Shown here in pieces: positions 1 through 7,352 of a DNA stretch of 17,748 nt. Made by a program: the position numbers and the translations under genes. Below the pieces are notes generated by a model, which saw only the letters and a list, made by a program, of their open reading frames with translations, was not told the DNA's origin and did no database searches. Each line of letters starts with the position of its first letter. Position 1 is the first letter of the stretch. Source of the stretch: Bacteroidales bacterium (lineage in GTDB: Bacteria > Bacteroidota > Bacteroidia > Bacteroidales > UBA932); contig SFMG01000031.1 of NCBI GenBank assembly GCA_004554455.1, positions 1 through 17,748 of the forward strand, written 5' to 3'.

Positions 1-7
1 AAAGAAT

Positions 8-34
8 GTTGCCCTCAAACGCCATGGGGGCAAC
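8..34. other. Small stem-loop at the left edge
   Basis: GTTGCCC (8-14) pairs perfectly with GGGCAAC (28-34) around a 13-nt loop and is followed by TTGTCTT. It could be a weak terminator of a gene lying off the window, but the T-tract is poor. No open frame crosses positions 1-73 convincingly: the frames entering from the left stop at or before about 97. Confidence 0.25.
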
Positions 35-73
35 TTGTCTTACTCGCTTTTGATAATAGTATTGTTTGCATAA

Positions 74-105
74 CAGGTGTTATCAAAAGATTGTGATAAC
101 ACCTG
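74..105. repeat. Perfect 12-bp inverted repeat at the start of the SSB-like frame
   Basis: CAGGTGTTATCA (74-85) is the exact reverse complement of TGATAACACCTG (94-105), with an 8-nt loop. It covers the only plausible start (GTG at 77) of the SSB-like frame. It lacks a T-tract, so it is not a standard terminator. It may be an operator, a recombination junction or a fold-back assembly artefact. Confidence 0.6.
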
Positions 106-298
106 GCACAATGTCATTGCCAACCAGAACCGGAATTTCCCTCCTCTGGACAAGATATGCAAGGGAGACACCCTCCACATAGTCGGCAGGCTGAGGAACA
201 ACAAGTTTGTCGGCCAGGACGGTCAGGACCGCTACAGCAATGACGTGGTTGCCCTTACCCTCGAGAAGGAAGCCGAGAGCGCGACTATCCAGTTCTGA
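77..298 (+). CDS. SSB-like OB-fold protein, N-terminally truncated
   Basis: The 73-residue product resembles the second half of bacterial single-stranded DNA-binding proteins. WHNVIAN (about residues 11-17) matches the SSB signature WHxVV, and GDTLHIVGRLRNNKF followed by DGQDRYSNDVV matches the strand that usually reads GxxVYVEGRLR...DGxxRY.TEVVA. Complete SSBs have about 45 more residues before WHNV and normally a longer acidic tail; here the product ends in IQF. An in-frame TAA at 71-73 blocks extension, and the two other upstream frames give no recognisable SSB N-terminus. The listed GTG start at 77 lies inside a perfect inverted repeat and is only the first available codon. The frame is therefore a truncated or rearranged ssb copy, or a very short SSB variant. 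A terminator follows at 329-361. Confidence 0.5.
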   Translation: MLSKDCDNTWHNVIANQNRNFPPLDKICKGDTLHIVGRLRNNKFVGQDGQDRYSNDVVALTLEKEAESATIQF

Positions 299-328
299 TT
301 AACCAATTTTTTGAAGATTGCTTCGCCT

Positions 329-361
329 GCCCGGCGGGGAAACCCTCTTCGCCGGGCTTTT
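329..361 (+). terminator. Rho-independent terminator after the SSB-like gene
   Basis: GCCCGGCG (329-336) pairs with CGCCGGGC (350-357) as an 8-bp GC-rich stem with a 13-nt loop, followed directly by TTTT (358-361). It lies 31 nt after the SSB-like stop codon and before the deaminase promoter, so it separates the two genes. Confidence 0.75.
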
Positions 362-397
362 CCCTGGAGAGGATGAGGACCTTTGCGCGAAATCTCT

Positions 398-405
398 TAT
401 CTTTG
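398..405 (+). promoter_or_regulatory. Bacteroidetes-type -7 element for the deaminase
   Basis: TATCTTTG fits the Bacteroidota housekeeping -7 consensus TAnnTTTG exactly. It is 41 nt upstream of the deaminase ATG, which would give a leader of about 35 nt. No properly spaced -33 TTTG is visible. Confidence 0.5.
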
Positions 406-446
406 CCAGTCCGGGGACGGACATTTCCCCGCGAAAGCAAAGATTT

Positions 447-908
447 ATGACAGGAAAATATATGCAGATGGCCATCGATGAGGCCAGGGAAGGAATACGC
501 AAGCAGCACGGAGGACCGTTCGGCTCCGTCATAGTAAAGGACGGGAAGGTAGTCGGAAAGGGCCACAATATGGTCTTGCTCAACAATGACCCCACCTGCC
601 ACGGAGAGGTGTCGGCGATACGCGACGCCTGCAAGAGGCTGGGAACCTACGACCTGAGCGGTTGCGAGATTTACACCACGGGCGAGCCTTGCCACATGTG
701 CCTGTGCGCCTGCCTCTGGGCGAATATCAGCAAGATACACTACGGCTGCACCATTGCCGACAACGGCCGCATAGGCTTCCGTGACGACAAGTTCGACGGC
801 CTTTTCTCAGGACGTGACAAGCTCGGCGACTATATGGTGGAGCAGGACAGGGATGCCTGCATAGAACTTTTCGACGAGTACAGCGCCGGTCAGCACAAGA
901 TCTACTGA
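447..908 (+). CDS. Guanine deaminase / nucleoside deaminase (CDA fold)
   Basis: This 153-residue protein belongs to the zinc-dependent cytidine/deoxycytidylate deaminase superfamily. The zinc and catalytic signature is complete: H52 and E54 in CHGEVSAI, and C82 and C85 in PCHMC. Its length, the GGPFGSVIVKDG segment near the N-terminus and a C-terminus ending in KIY are close to the GuaD-type guanine deaminases (about 156 residues, B. subtilis GuaD class), which convert guanine to xanthine in purine salvage. tRNA adenosine deaminase is the main alternative. The ATG at 447 was chosen because residues before it show no family similarity and the frame's earlier part lies over a terminator and a promoter element. 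The gene is cytosolic, stands alone, and its last 7 nt overlap the convergent GH5 gene. Confidence 0.85.
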   Translation: MTGKYMQMAIDEAREGIRKQHGGPFGSVIVKDGKVVGKGHNMVLLNNDPTCHGEVSAIRDACKRLGTYDLSGCEIYTTGEPCHMCLCACLWANISKIHYGCTIADNGRIGFRDDKFDGLFSGRDKLGDYMVEQDRDACIELFDEYSAGQHKIY

Positions 909-2116
909 TCCAGCTGTATCGAGTTTATGTAGTCCGTCTGGGGGATACAGTTTTCGAAACGGCATTTGACGAGGAATTCCTCGAGACTTGCCCTGGCCGC
1001 CTCCTGGTCCGGGCGGTGCTCCCTGATTGCGGCGTAGGAGCTTCTGTCACCTTCGGCGAAGTCCACTATGGCCTGCCATCCTTCGGGGATTTCTATGCCC
1101 ATCATACAGGAATCGCCCATTTTCTTGTACGGCCAGAAGGTCCATCCTATGTTCAGCTCCCTCATAGCGTTGCAGAAGGCATTCTGCCACTCTGTGGTGT
1201 TGTGGCCTATTTCGCCCATATACATAGGCAGACCAGTCTTGTCGCGGAAGGCGCTGAAGTTGCCTATGGCCTCCTTGCAGGCATCGCCTCCGTAGCGGTG
1301 GCAGCTGTACATTATCTTGTCGTCGAAGCTCCAGTCGCTGAAGTTGTCGAAGCGGCTGTTCCACTGAGGGCCTCCGAGTATGATGATGTGGTTGCGGTCC
1401 ACCTTGCGGATTTCGGCTACGGTTTCCTTGTAGAGGGGCTCGAGCATAGGGTTGAAATGCTTGTCGTCGAAGTAGGTGGCAATAGGCTCATTCATAAGCT
1501 CGTAGCCCAGGATCACGCTTTCGTCGGCGTAGTGTTCGGCGATTCTCCTCCATATATCCTTGAACAGCTCCCTGGACGCGGGGCTTTCGAAGAGCCATGG
1601 GTAGCCGTAGCTGTCGTCGATGTTGTCACCGGTCTGGCCGCCCGGGCAGTCGTGCATGTCGAGTATCAGATAGAGCCCTGCATTGCGGCACCATTCCACA
1701 AGTCTGTCCACGATGAGGAAGCCGTCCTGGTCTGAACTGAGACCCATATAGTCCTCGTCTGTGAAGAGCTTGTAGTGGAAGGGGAGGCGGATGGTGTTGG
1801 CCCCCTGCGAGGCGATGAAGCGTATGTCCTCCTCGCTTATGTAATTCTCTTTGTATGCCTTCCAGAAATCGGCGGTCACGTCCGGGCCCACGAGCTCGCA
1901 GAGCATAGTGTTGATGAATCCGGCTGACGAGGTGTTGCGCAGTCCGAACATATAGCCCTCCGGGTTGAGCCAGTTGCCGAGGTTGGTGCCGCGTATTTCC
2001 AGTTTGCTTCCGTCCGGCCTGCGGAGGTCCGGTCCGTCTATGCTTACGAATTCAGGCTTCGGAGCGCAGGCCAGGCAGCAAAATGCTGCGATAAGGCCGA
2101 CAATCATCTTTTTCAT
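902..2116 (-). CDS. GH5-family glycosidase lipoprotein (beta-glucan active)
   Basis: The 404-residue product starts with a lipoprotein signal (lipobox LAC, C17) and is probably anchored at the outer membrane. The rest is one (beta/alpha)8 domain of glycoside hydrolase family 5, clan GH-A. RGTNLGNWL lies near residues 42-50. The acid/base glutamate is E210 in YELMNEP and the nucleophile is E302 in MYMGEIGH. Family-conserved H155 (LDMHD), H273 (YSCHRYGG) and W325/W328 near the C-terminus are also present. The early NLGNWL motif resembles the NLGGWL of exo-beta-1,3-glucanase-like GH5 enzymes, which suits the GH16 partner, but the subfamily and exact linkage are not settled. The start ATG overlaps the CotH stop (ATGA), so it is the last gene of the operon and translationally coupled. 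Its stop is convergent with the deaminase stop. Confidence 0.88.
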   Translation of the reverse strand: MKKMIVGLIAAFCCLACAPKPEFVSIDGPDLRRPDGSKLEIRGTNLGNWLNPEGYMFGLRNTSSAGFINTMLCELVGPDVTADFWKAYKENYISEEDIRFIASQGANTIRLPFHYKLFTDEDYMGLSSDQDGFLIVDRLVEWCRNAGLYLILDMHDCPGGQTGDNIDDSYGYPWLFESPASRELFKDIWRRIAEHYADESVILGYELMNEPIATYFDDKHFNPMLEPLYKETVAEIRKVDRNHIIILGGPQWNSRFDNFSDWSFDDKIMYSCHRYGGDACKEAIGNFSAFRDKTGLPMYMGEIGHNTTEWQNAFCNAMRELNIGWTFWPYKKMGDSCMMGIEIPEGWQAIVDFAEGDRSSYAAIREHRPDQEAARASLEEFLVKCRFENCIPQTDYINSIQLDQ

Positions 2117-3744
2117 AATGTATAGAGCTTTGAATCAAGCCATTCGAGGCGTTTTGTGTAGAAATCGACAAGGTAGCGTATCTCCCCTTCGTAGGAGCCA
2201 GTAACCTTGACATTGGGCCATACGTATGTACCGAGTATGTCCCACTCCTTGAAATTGCGTTCAGGGGCGTCCCCCATTTCCTTTACCAGTTTTTCCAGGT
2301 ACTCCGGCATGCGTTTGAGCTCTGGGAAGACCTCCGCCCAGCGGTCCTGCACCGCGGAAACGAAGGCCGGGTCCTGGAAGAGACGGTCGTACCAGCCGTT
2401 GCCTTTTGTGGAGTTGCTGTTGTAGTCCTTGATCCACCATCCGTATGGGCCGTTCGGCTCGCCCTGGCAATCGTTCATGTCCCAGGGAAAATAGTCCGCG
2501 TTGCCGAAGCTCAGGTCGAAATCCCATACGTGGCAGAAGCGTATCTTGTGCGTAGTGCCGCTCCAGCTCAGGAAGGAACTCTTTCTGATGTTCCCGTCTA
2601 TGTCCTTGGCCAGCTCGTGGATAATGTAGTTGTCGATGAAGCTGTCCACGTCTATGTACGCGGCGTAGCCCTTCGCCGGGTCTTTGAAGGAACTGCCCCA
2701 GAGAGCGTTTTCGAAGTTGTTGAAGCAGGCCTTGACGCTGCTGAGCTGGGCGTCGGAAGGAATCTCCGGTTCCTTGAACTGTACGGGCACCCTACAGCGT
2801 CCCGTATAGAAGTTTGTCGTTTCGTCGAGATTCTGCTCCAGTTCGAGGTAGCAGTCGCCGGCGGCCAGGTCTATGTTCACCTTGTTCTTTGTGACTTCCT
2901 TTTTCTCGAAGACATTGTACACTCCCTGGTATTCTCCGTTGATCCACAGCTCGACTATGCGGTAGCGCGGCGTCCAGTCCATTCCCAGTATGCTCGAAAT
3001 CTTCATTCCGAGAGCATTGCGCAGCAGGGACTTGTCGGAGTAGTTCGCGAGGAAGACCCAGTCGCGGTTCGCCGGCATTCCCAGGAGCTTCTGCTGGGTT
3101 TCAAGCTTGATTTTGAACGGTTTCTTCGGCATATCCCAGGTCGAGTTTCCTCGGCCCTGTATGGCGGTCTTGCTTTCCAGCCTGGCCACATCGCTGTAAT
3201 GGCAGTCCGGGTCTTCGATGACTATATTCCCGTCAATCGGGTAGCTCTTGTGTATGCGGTCCGAGCTGTGGGTCAGGAAGACCTTGGGCATAGTGAAGAC
3301 CTGGGCTTCGAATTCGGCCTCTTCCCTGGTTTTGAAGCGCAGCAGCTCTCCGTTGCTTGCGAAGATATGCAGGGTTTCCTCGTACAGATATACGAATACG
3401 GGGAAGCTCTCCTCTGCGCTCTTGCCCTTCGTTCCGGGTATATGCGTCTGCTGCCCCTTCACCAGCCAGCCTTCTTCGGTCAGTACGATAGGAGGCCGGT
3501 TGGTGGAGCTGCAGTCATGTATGATGAAATCCTGATTGCGCACATATATATCCCTGTCTGCGAAAATCACGTGGCCCGTAAGGGACAGGGCTTCGAATCT
3601 GTCGAAAAGGGCTCCGTCCCTGTAGGCCTGCACCAGGTCCAGGTAGGATTGCGGACGCGTGAACAGGCGCTGTTCTTCCACCCTGCAGGAGGCAAGGGAA
3701 AGCAGCGATATCGCAAAGAGAACAATATGGCGCAGTTTCATCAT
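2113..3744 (-). CDS. CotH-kinase-like lipoprotein
   Basis: The 543-residue product carries a lipoprotein signal (LASC, C20) and a CotH domain. Visible landmarks are QGRGNSTWDMPKKPFKIKL (186-204), LANYSDKSLLRNALG (222-236), the NVFEKKEV strand (267-274) and VWDFDLSFGN (396-405), which corresponds to the metal-binding aspartate region. Bacillus CotH is a secreted, atypical kinase of spore-coat proteins; Bacteroidota homologues are common next to glycan genes but their role is unknown. Residues 25-175, before the CotH core, form an all-beta region I cannot name. The start at 3744 gives ATGATG overlapping the GH16 TGA; a further 13 codons upstream are open but would place a charged extension before the signal peptide. 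Translational coupling on both sides (GH16 before, GH5 after) implies a job in the same glucan system. Substrate and kinase activity are unproven. Confidence 0.82.
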   Translation of the reverse strand: MMKLRHIVLFAISLLSLASCRVEEQRLFTRPQSYLDLVQAYRDGALFDRFEALSLTGHVIFADRDIYVRNQDFIIHDCSSTNRPPIVLTEEGWLVKGQQTHIPGTKGKSAEESFPVFVYLYEETLHIFASNGELLRFKTREEAEFEAQVFTMPKVFLTHSSDRIHKSYPIDGNIVIEDPDCHYSDVARLESKTAIQGRGNSTWDMPKKPFKIKLETQQKLLGMPANRDWVFLANYSDKSLLRNALGMKISSILGMDWTPRYRIVELWINGEYQGVYNVFEKKEVTKNKVNIDLAAGDCYLELEQNLDETTNFYTGRCRVPVQFKEPEIPSDAQLSSVKACFNNFENALWGSSFKDPAKGYAAYIDVDSFIDNYIIHELAKDIDGNIRKSSFLSWSGTTHKIRFCHVWDFDLSFGNADYFPWDMNDCQGEPNGPYGWWIKDYNSNSTKGNGWYDRLFQDPAFVSAVQDRWAEVFPELKRMPEYLEKLVKEMGDAPERNFKEWDILGTYVWPNVKVTGSYEGEIRYLVDFYTKRLEWLDSKLYTL

Positions 3745-4889
3745 TTCTGGAATACTCTTACGTAATCTACCTTCATAGTGCAAGGGAGGGCGCTCTCGTC
3801 CACCCCGGCGTAGCCGCCCCAGCTGCCGCCCCAGGCAAGATTGAGGGTCATATAGAAGGCCTTGTTGAACGGCCAGGTGTCGTTGTTCCCCGCCTTGTCG
3901 TTTTCGAAGGTGAAGAGATGCTTGCCGTCCACATAGGTCTTGATATAGTCCTCAGTCCATTCGAGAGCATAGCTGTGGAAACCGCTTTCTGCTCCGCTGA
4001 GTTTCCTGTTGGCAGTCTTCTGGGTGCCCTTGGTGTGGTTGTAGCTGGTGGTGTGGATGGATGATGAGACGATGTCCGGATCCACTCCGACTTCCTCCAT
4101 TATGTCGATTTCGCCGCAGGCCGGCCAGCCTTTGCTCTGGTCGTCCGGCATGCACCAGAATGCAGGCCAGGTGCCCTTTCCCTTAGGCAGCCAGATGGAG
4201 GCCTCCATATAGGCATACTTCCAGGATTTGCGGCTGTTCATTCTCGCCGAGATGACCTTGCCGCTGATGTCTTCGGTTCCGTTGAACTTTGCGGAGCCGT
4301 CGGCTTTCTGGGCCTTGATGCACAGGACTCCGTCCTCTATGTAGGCGGTTTCCTGATTGCCGAGCTTGCCGCCGGCGACATAGTACTGGAGTTCGCTGTT
4401 CACATAGTACCATGCCCAGTTCTCGAAGCGCCAGTTGGAGCTGTTGACCGAGGCATCCTCGAATTCATCGTGCCATACCAGGGAATATCCCTTGAGAGGG
4501 CACTGTATGACAGTCTCTTCCGGCACAAAGGCGGCCTGGGTGACGGTCAGCTTGTGACGGGTGGTGCCGCACTTGATCACGATGCTTCCGCTACGTGGGC
4601 TTCTGGAGAGGTTTTCCGCCACCTTGAAGCTGACGGTACCTTTTTCACTTGCACTCCAGGCGGGGTCCACATCGCTGACCCAGGAGGAGCAGTCATCGTC
4701 CGCGTATGCCTGCCAGGAGGCATCCGCGCTGACTTCGAACTGCAAGGTCGTGGCTTCGCTGCCGCATTCCAGGGCGGCAGGACTGGTGCTTATCTTGTGT
4801 TCGTCCGTATATCCATTGACCGGTTTGCTGCAGGCCGCCGTGCTGGCGGCCAGAGCAAACATGGTCAACAATGTGAAAAATTGTTTCAT
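3741..4889 (-). CDS. BACON-GH16 endo-beta-1,3(4)-glucanase lipoprotein (laminarinase type)
   Basis: The 382-residue enzyme has a lipoprotein signal (AAC, C20), a BACON beta-sandwich at about 35-116 (ending LTVTQAAF) and a GH16 catalytic domain from about 130 to 382. The catalytic motif GEIDIMEEVG supplies nucleophile E260, D262 and acid/base E265. The extra residue in ExDxxE is the form seen in laminarinase/lichenase-type GH16 enzymes that cut beta-1,3 or mixed beta-1,3/1,4 glucans internally. Other conserved parts are LVWHDEFED (138-146), WPAFW (241-245), SSSIHTT (275-281) and the closing MKVDYVRVFQ. BACON domains usually act as surface spacers or mucin/glycan-contact modules. The gene starts 6 nt after the binding-protein stop and overlaps the CotH start. 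It is the best indicator that the locus targets beta-glucan. Confidence 0.92.
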   Translation of the reverse strand: MKQFFTLLTMFALAASTAACSKPVNGYTDEHKISTSPAALECGSEATTLQFEVSADASWQAYADDDCSSWVSDVDPAWSASEKGTVSFKVAENLSRSPRSGSIVIKCGTTRHKLTVTQAAFVPEETVIQCPLKGYSLVWHDEFEDASVNSSNWRFENWAWYYVNSELQYYVAGGKLGNQETAYIEDGVLCIKAQKADGSAKFNGTEDISGKVISARMNSRKSWKYAYMEASIWLPKGKGTWPAFWCMPDDQSKGWPACGEIDIMEEVGVDPDIVSSSIHTTSYNHTKGTQKTANRKLSGAESGFHSYALEWTEDYIKTYVDGKHLFTFENDKAGNNDTWPFNKAFYMTLNLAWGGSWGGYAGVDESALPCTMKVDYVRVFQK

Positions 4890-4895
4890 TCAGGA

Positions 4896-7331
4896 TTAAT
4901 GTTCGTAGAGGTGAATGTCCTTGATCTCGACTTCAGCTCCGGCAGGGGTGCGGCCAAGGTCTATGAAGAGCGCCAGCTTGTCGTAATCCGCATCAGGGGA
5001 AACGCCGCTCTGGATGTACTGGAAGTCCTCGTAGGCAGACAGTGCGACATTGCCGTCGTAGAAGAAGGCGTGATCGGTATCGTTTCCTTCCCAGGCGAGC
5101 TTCACGGTGCAGGTGCAGGCTGCGGAGCTGTTCAGGGTTACGCAGAAGTCATATTTCTTCGCTGCGGAAGCCGGAGCGTCGAGGGTGAAGTGGGTCTGGC
5201 CCTGCCACTCGCTGCCGCCTATGCCCGCAGGGATGACAACCTTCCATCCGTTTGAGATGGTGCTGATTTCCGGAGTGAGCGTACCGCTCCAGTCTGCCAT
5301 ACTGTACCACCAGGTGTAGCTTACCTTGGCGTTGTCCCAGATGTCAGTGCCGCTGGTGTCGAGTCCGCCACCCGGATTCTCGCCTGAAGCACCTCCCTTG
5401 TGGGTGCCGTCGTCGATAGCGTGGTCCTTGAGCACTATCCTCTTGATGGTGACCTCGGTGTTGTCAGGGTTTCCTCCGAAGTCGAACACCATCTTCACTG
5501 CTGCGGCATCGATGCCCGGCAGGTCGCTGAGGTCGAAGATGTAGTCCTCGAAAGCGGTGAGGTTGACATTCTCGGTAAAGAGGAAGTTATCGTCGTTTCC
5601 ATTTTCGGTGAGCTTCAGGGTCACTGCCTTGATGTCGGTGGTGGAGTTCAGGACGACAGAGAAGTCGTAGCTCTTGGATGACTCCAGGGCAACAGGGCTG
5701 TCTGGAATGATGTGGAACTGTGCCTGCCACTGGGCGAAGGTAGCTGAAGGAAGCTTGAGCAGATACTCGTTGCCGTTGTTTGCTAACTCTGGGTCAGGGA
5801 GCTGGTTCCACGATGGCGCATAGAAGAAAGTGCAGCTGTGTGCGCCATCCGCGGCCTTCCAGAGGTTGGCCTCGCTGTCATATTTGTACTCCTCCGGACC
5901 TGCCACAGGCTCCTCCGGAACGGAAGGAAGCACGGTGCCGTCATCGATAGCGTGATCCTTGAGCACGATATTGCTTACGCTTACCTCGGTGTTGTCCGGA
6001 TTTCCGCCGAAGTCGAACACCATCTTCACTGCTGCGGCATCGATGCCCGGCAGGTCGCTGAGATAGAAGACATAATCCTCGAAAGCGGTGAGATTGACGT
6101 TCTCGGTGAAGAGGAAATTGCCGTCATTGGTGGTGTCAGTGAGCTTCAGCGTCACTTTCTTGATGTCGGTGCTGGAGTTCAGTATGCAGGAGAAGTCGTA
6201 GTTGGTCGCAGCCGAGAGAGGCAGGTCGGTCGTAGGGATTATGAAGCACTGTGCCTGCCACTGCTCCGAGGTTGCGCTCGGGAGTGAGAATGTATATTTG
6301 CCACCGGCGCAGCTGACCTCAGGGTCTGCAATCTGGGTCCAGCCCGGAGCGTAGAAGAATGAGTAGCTGTGAGCGCCATCTGCATCCACAGGCTTCCAGA
6401 GGTTGGCCTCGTGGTTGTAATTGAAGCCGTTAAACTTGACTTCGGCTGCACCGGAAGTGATGGTGAAGTGCCATGCTATCTCTCCGTTGTCTATTACGAG
6501 ATCTGCGCTCTTGGTGCTGATGCTCTCGACTTTGAAGCGAGGGTTGGAGATGAAATCCACATTGGCATAGTAAGGCCAGTAGGTATTGGCCGGAAGGACG
6601 AGATAGAGGTCCTCTCCGTCAACTTCCCAGCTCCATTCGGCGGTCTGGGCTTCCACAGGGTAGAGGTAGTCGTTGCCGTCGTTGGTGTTGTGGCTGCCGT
6701 AAGGTTCGCTGCTGATGCCGGTGTTCACGTAAATGGTTCCTGCCGCACCCGGGTCGAACTGATATACGTTGCCTTCGAGCACGAAGGTCATGCGGTTGTC
6801 ATATACGCCCCAGTCCTTCTTGTCGTCCGGATTCGCGGACCACCACTCGGTGCCGCTGGTTCCGCTTGGGCCGCAGCCCATGTGTCCTGCAACGCTGTTG
6901 TCTATCCTCCATTCCTTCTGGCTTCCACCGGTGAGCATCGTGTTGTACTTGTCGAAGTTCATTATGGTGTTGTCGATGTGGAAGGTCTTCTGTACGAAGT
7001 CAGGGGACATGCCGTTGCTGTTCATGAGGTGCATCCTCACCGAATAGTCACCGGCGGTAGTGAAGATTTTCTTAAGGCCGTTCTGGGCCGAGTACTGGGT
7101 CCAGTCTCCGGTCTTGTCCTGGAAAAGCCATACAGGGATGAGCCCCTTGGTTCCCGCAGGGAGGGCAAAGGTCACCTGGTTGATCTCCTGGTCAACGCTG
7201 ATTACAGGCTCTATCTGCGTGGCGCTTGGAATGCCGGCCTCTGACGGGTGGGTGATTTTCTCCGGGGAGCAGGCGGAGATGATGCCTGCCAGCAGCAGAG
7301 TGACACCCAGATATCTGAATATGTGTTTCAT
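4896..7331 (-). CDS. Surface glycan-binding lipoprotein with repeated CBM-like modules
   Basis: The 811-residue protein sits where SusE/SusF or SGBP genes normally follow susD. A lipoprotein signal (ISAC, C21) is followed by a PKD-like domain (about 42-120), a domain rich in aromatic residues (about 125-300) and three beta-sandwich modules. Modules A (303-466) and B (486-644) are close copies, each starting near EANLWK and ending with LKDHAIDDGT. Module C (662-811) is divergent but keeps the Y-W-start, WQxQ and AYEDF positions. The modules look like CBM4/galactose-binding-like jelly rolls; this is an inference from pattern only. There are no hydrolase catalytic residues, so the role is to hold beta-glucan at the surface for the GH16 and SusCD. 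Spacing is 21 nt after susD and 6 nt before GH16. A 56-nt identical tract joins modules A and B. Confidence 0.85.
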   Translation of the reverse strand: MKHIFRYLGVTLLLAGIISACSPEKITHPSEAGIPSATQIEPVISVDQEINQVTFALPAGTKGLIPVWLFQDKTGDWTQYSAQNGLKKIFTTAGDYSVRMHLMNSNGMSPDFVQKTFHIDNTIMNFDKYNTMLTGGSQKEWRIDNSVAGHMGCGPSGTSGTEWWSANPDDKKDWGVYDNRMTFVLEGNVYQFDPGAAGTIYVNTGISSEPYGSHNTNDGNDYLYPVEAQTAEWSWEVDGEDLYLVLPANTYWPYYANVDFISNPRFKVESISTKSADLVIDNGEIAWHFTITSGAAEVKFNGFNYNHEANLWKPVDADGAHSYSFFYAPGWTQIADPEVSCAGGKYTFSLPSATSEQWQAQCFIIPTTDLPLSAATNYDFSCILNSSTDIKKVTLKLTDTTNDGNFLFTENVNLTAFEDYVFYLSDLPGIDAAAVKMVFDFGGNPDNTEVSVSNIVLKDHAIDDGTVLPSVPEEPVAGPEEYKYDSEANLWKAADGAHSCTFFYAPSWNQLPDPELANNGNEYLLKLPSATFAQWQAQFHIIPDSPVALESSKSYDFSVVLNSTTDIKAVTLKLTENGNDDNFLFTENVNLTAFEDYIFDLSDLPGIDAAAVKMVFDFGGNPDNTEVTIKRIVLKDHAIDDGTHKGGASGENPGGGLDTSGTDIWDNAKVSYTWWYSMADWSGTLTPEISTISNGWKVVIPAGIGGSEWQGQTHFTLDAPASAAKKYDFCVTLNSSAACTCTVKLAWEGNDTDHAFFYDGNVALSAYEDFQYIQSGVSPDADYDKLALFIDLGRTPAGAEVEIKDIHLYEH
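5476..5531. repeat. 56-nt internal repeat, copy in module B of the glycan-binding gene
   Basis: This stretch is identical to 6007-6062, exactly 531 bp (177 codons) away. It encodes the SDLPGIDAAAVKMVFDFGG core of two CBM-like modules. Nearby third-codon positions differ, so the identity is sharper here than in the rest of the duplicated module. Confidence 0.85.
6007..6062. repeat. 56-nt internal repeat, copy in module A of the glycan-binding gene
   Basis: Partner of 5476-5531, identical over 56 nt. The surrounding modules are alike in protein but carry several synonymous and replacement changes, which suggests an older duplication with a recent conversion tract or strong local constraint. 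Confidence 0.85.
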
Positions 7332-7352
7332 ATTAATATATATTCTTGATTA

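Noticed and set aside
318..446. N-terminal extension of the deaminase frame
   Set aside because: It covers a terminator hairpin and the -7 element and has no deaminase similarity; the ATG at 447 gives the normal family length.
2530..3765. Long open frame of 411 codons on the + strand
   Set aside because: It is antisense to the well-supported CotH gene, has no family similarity and reflects stop-poor GC-rich coding DNA.
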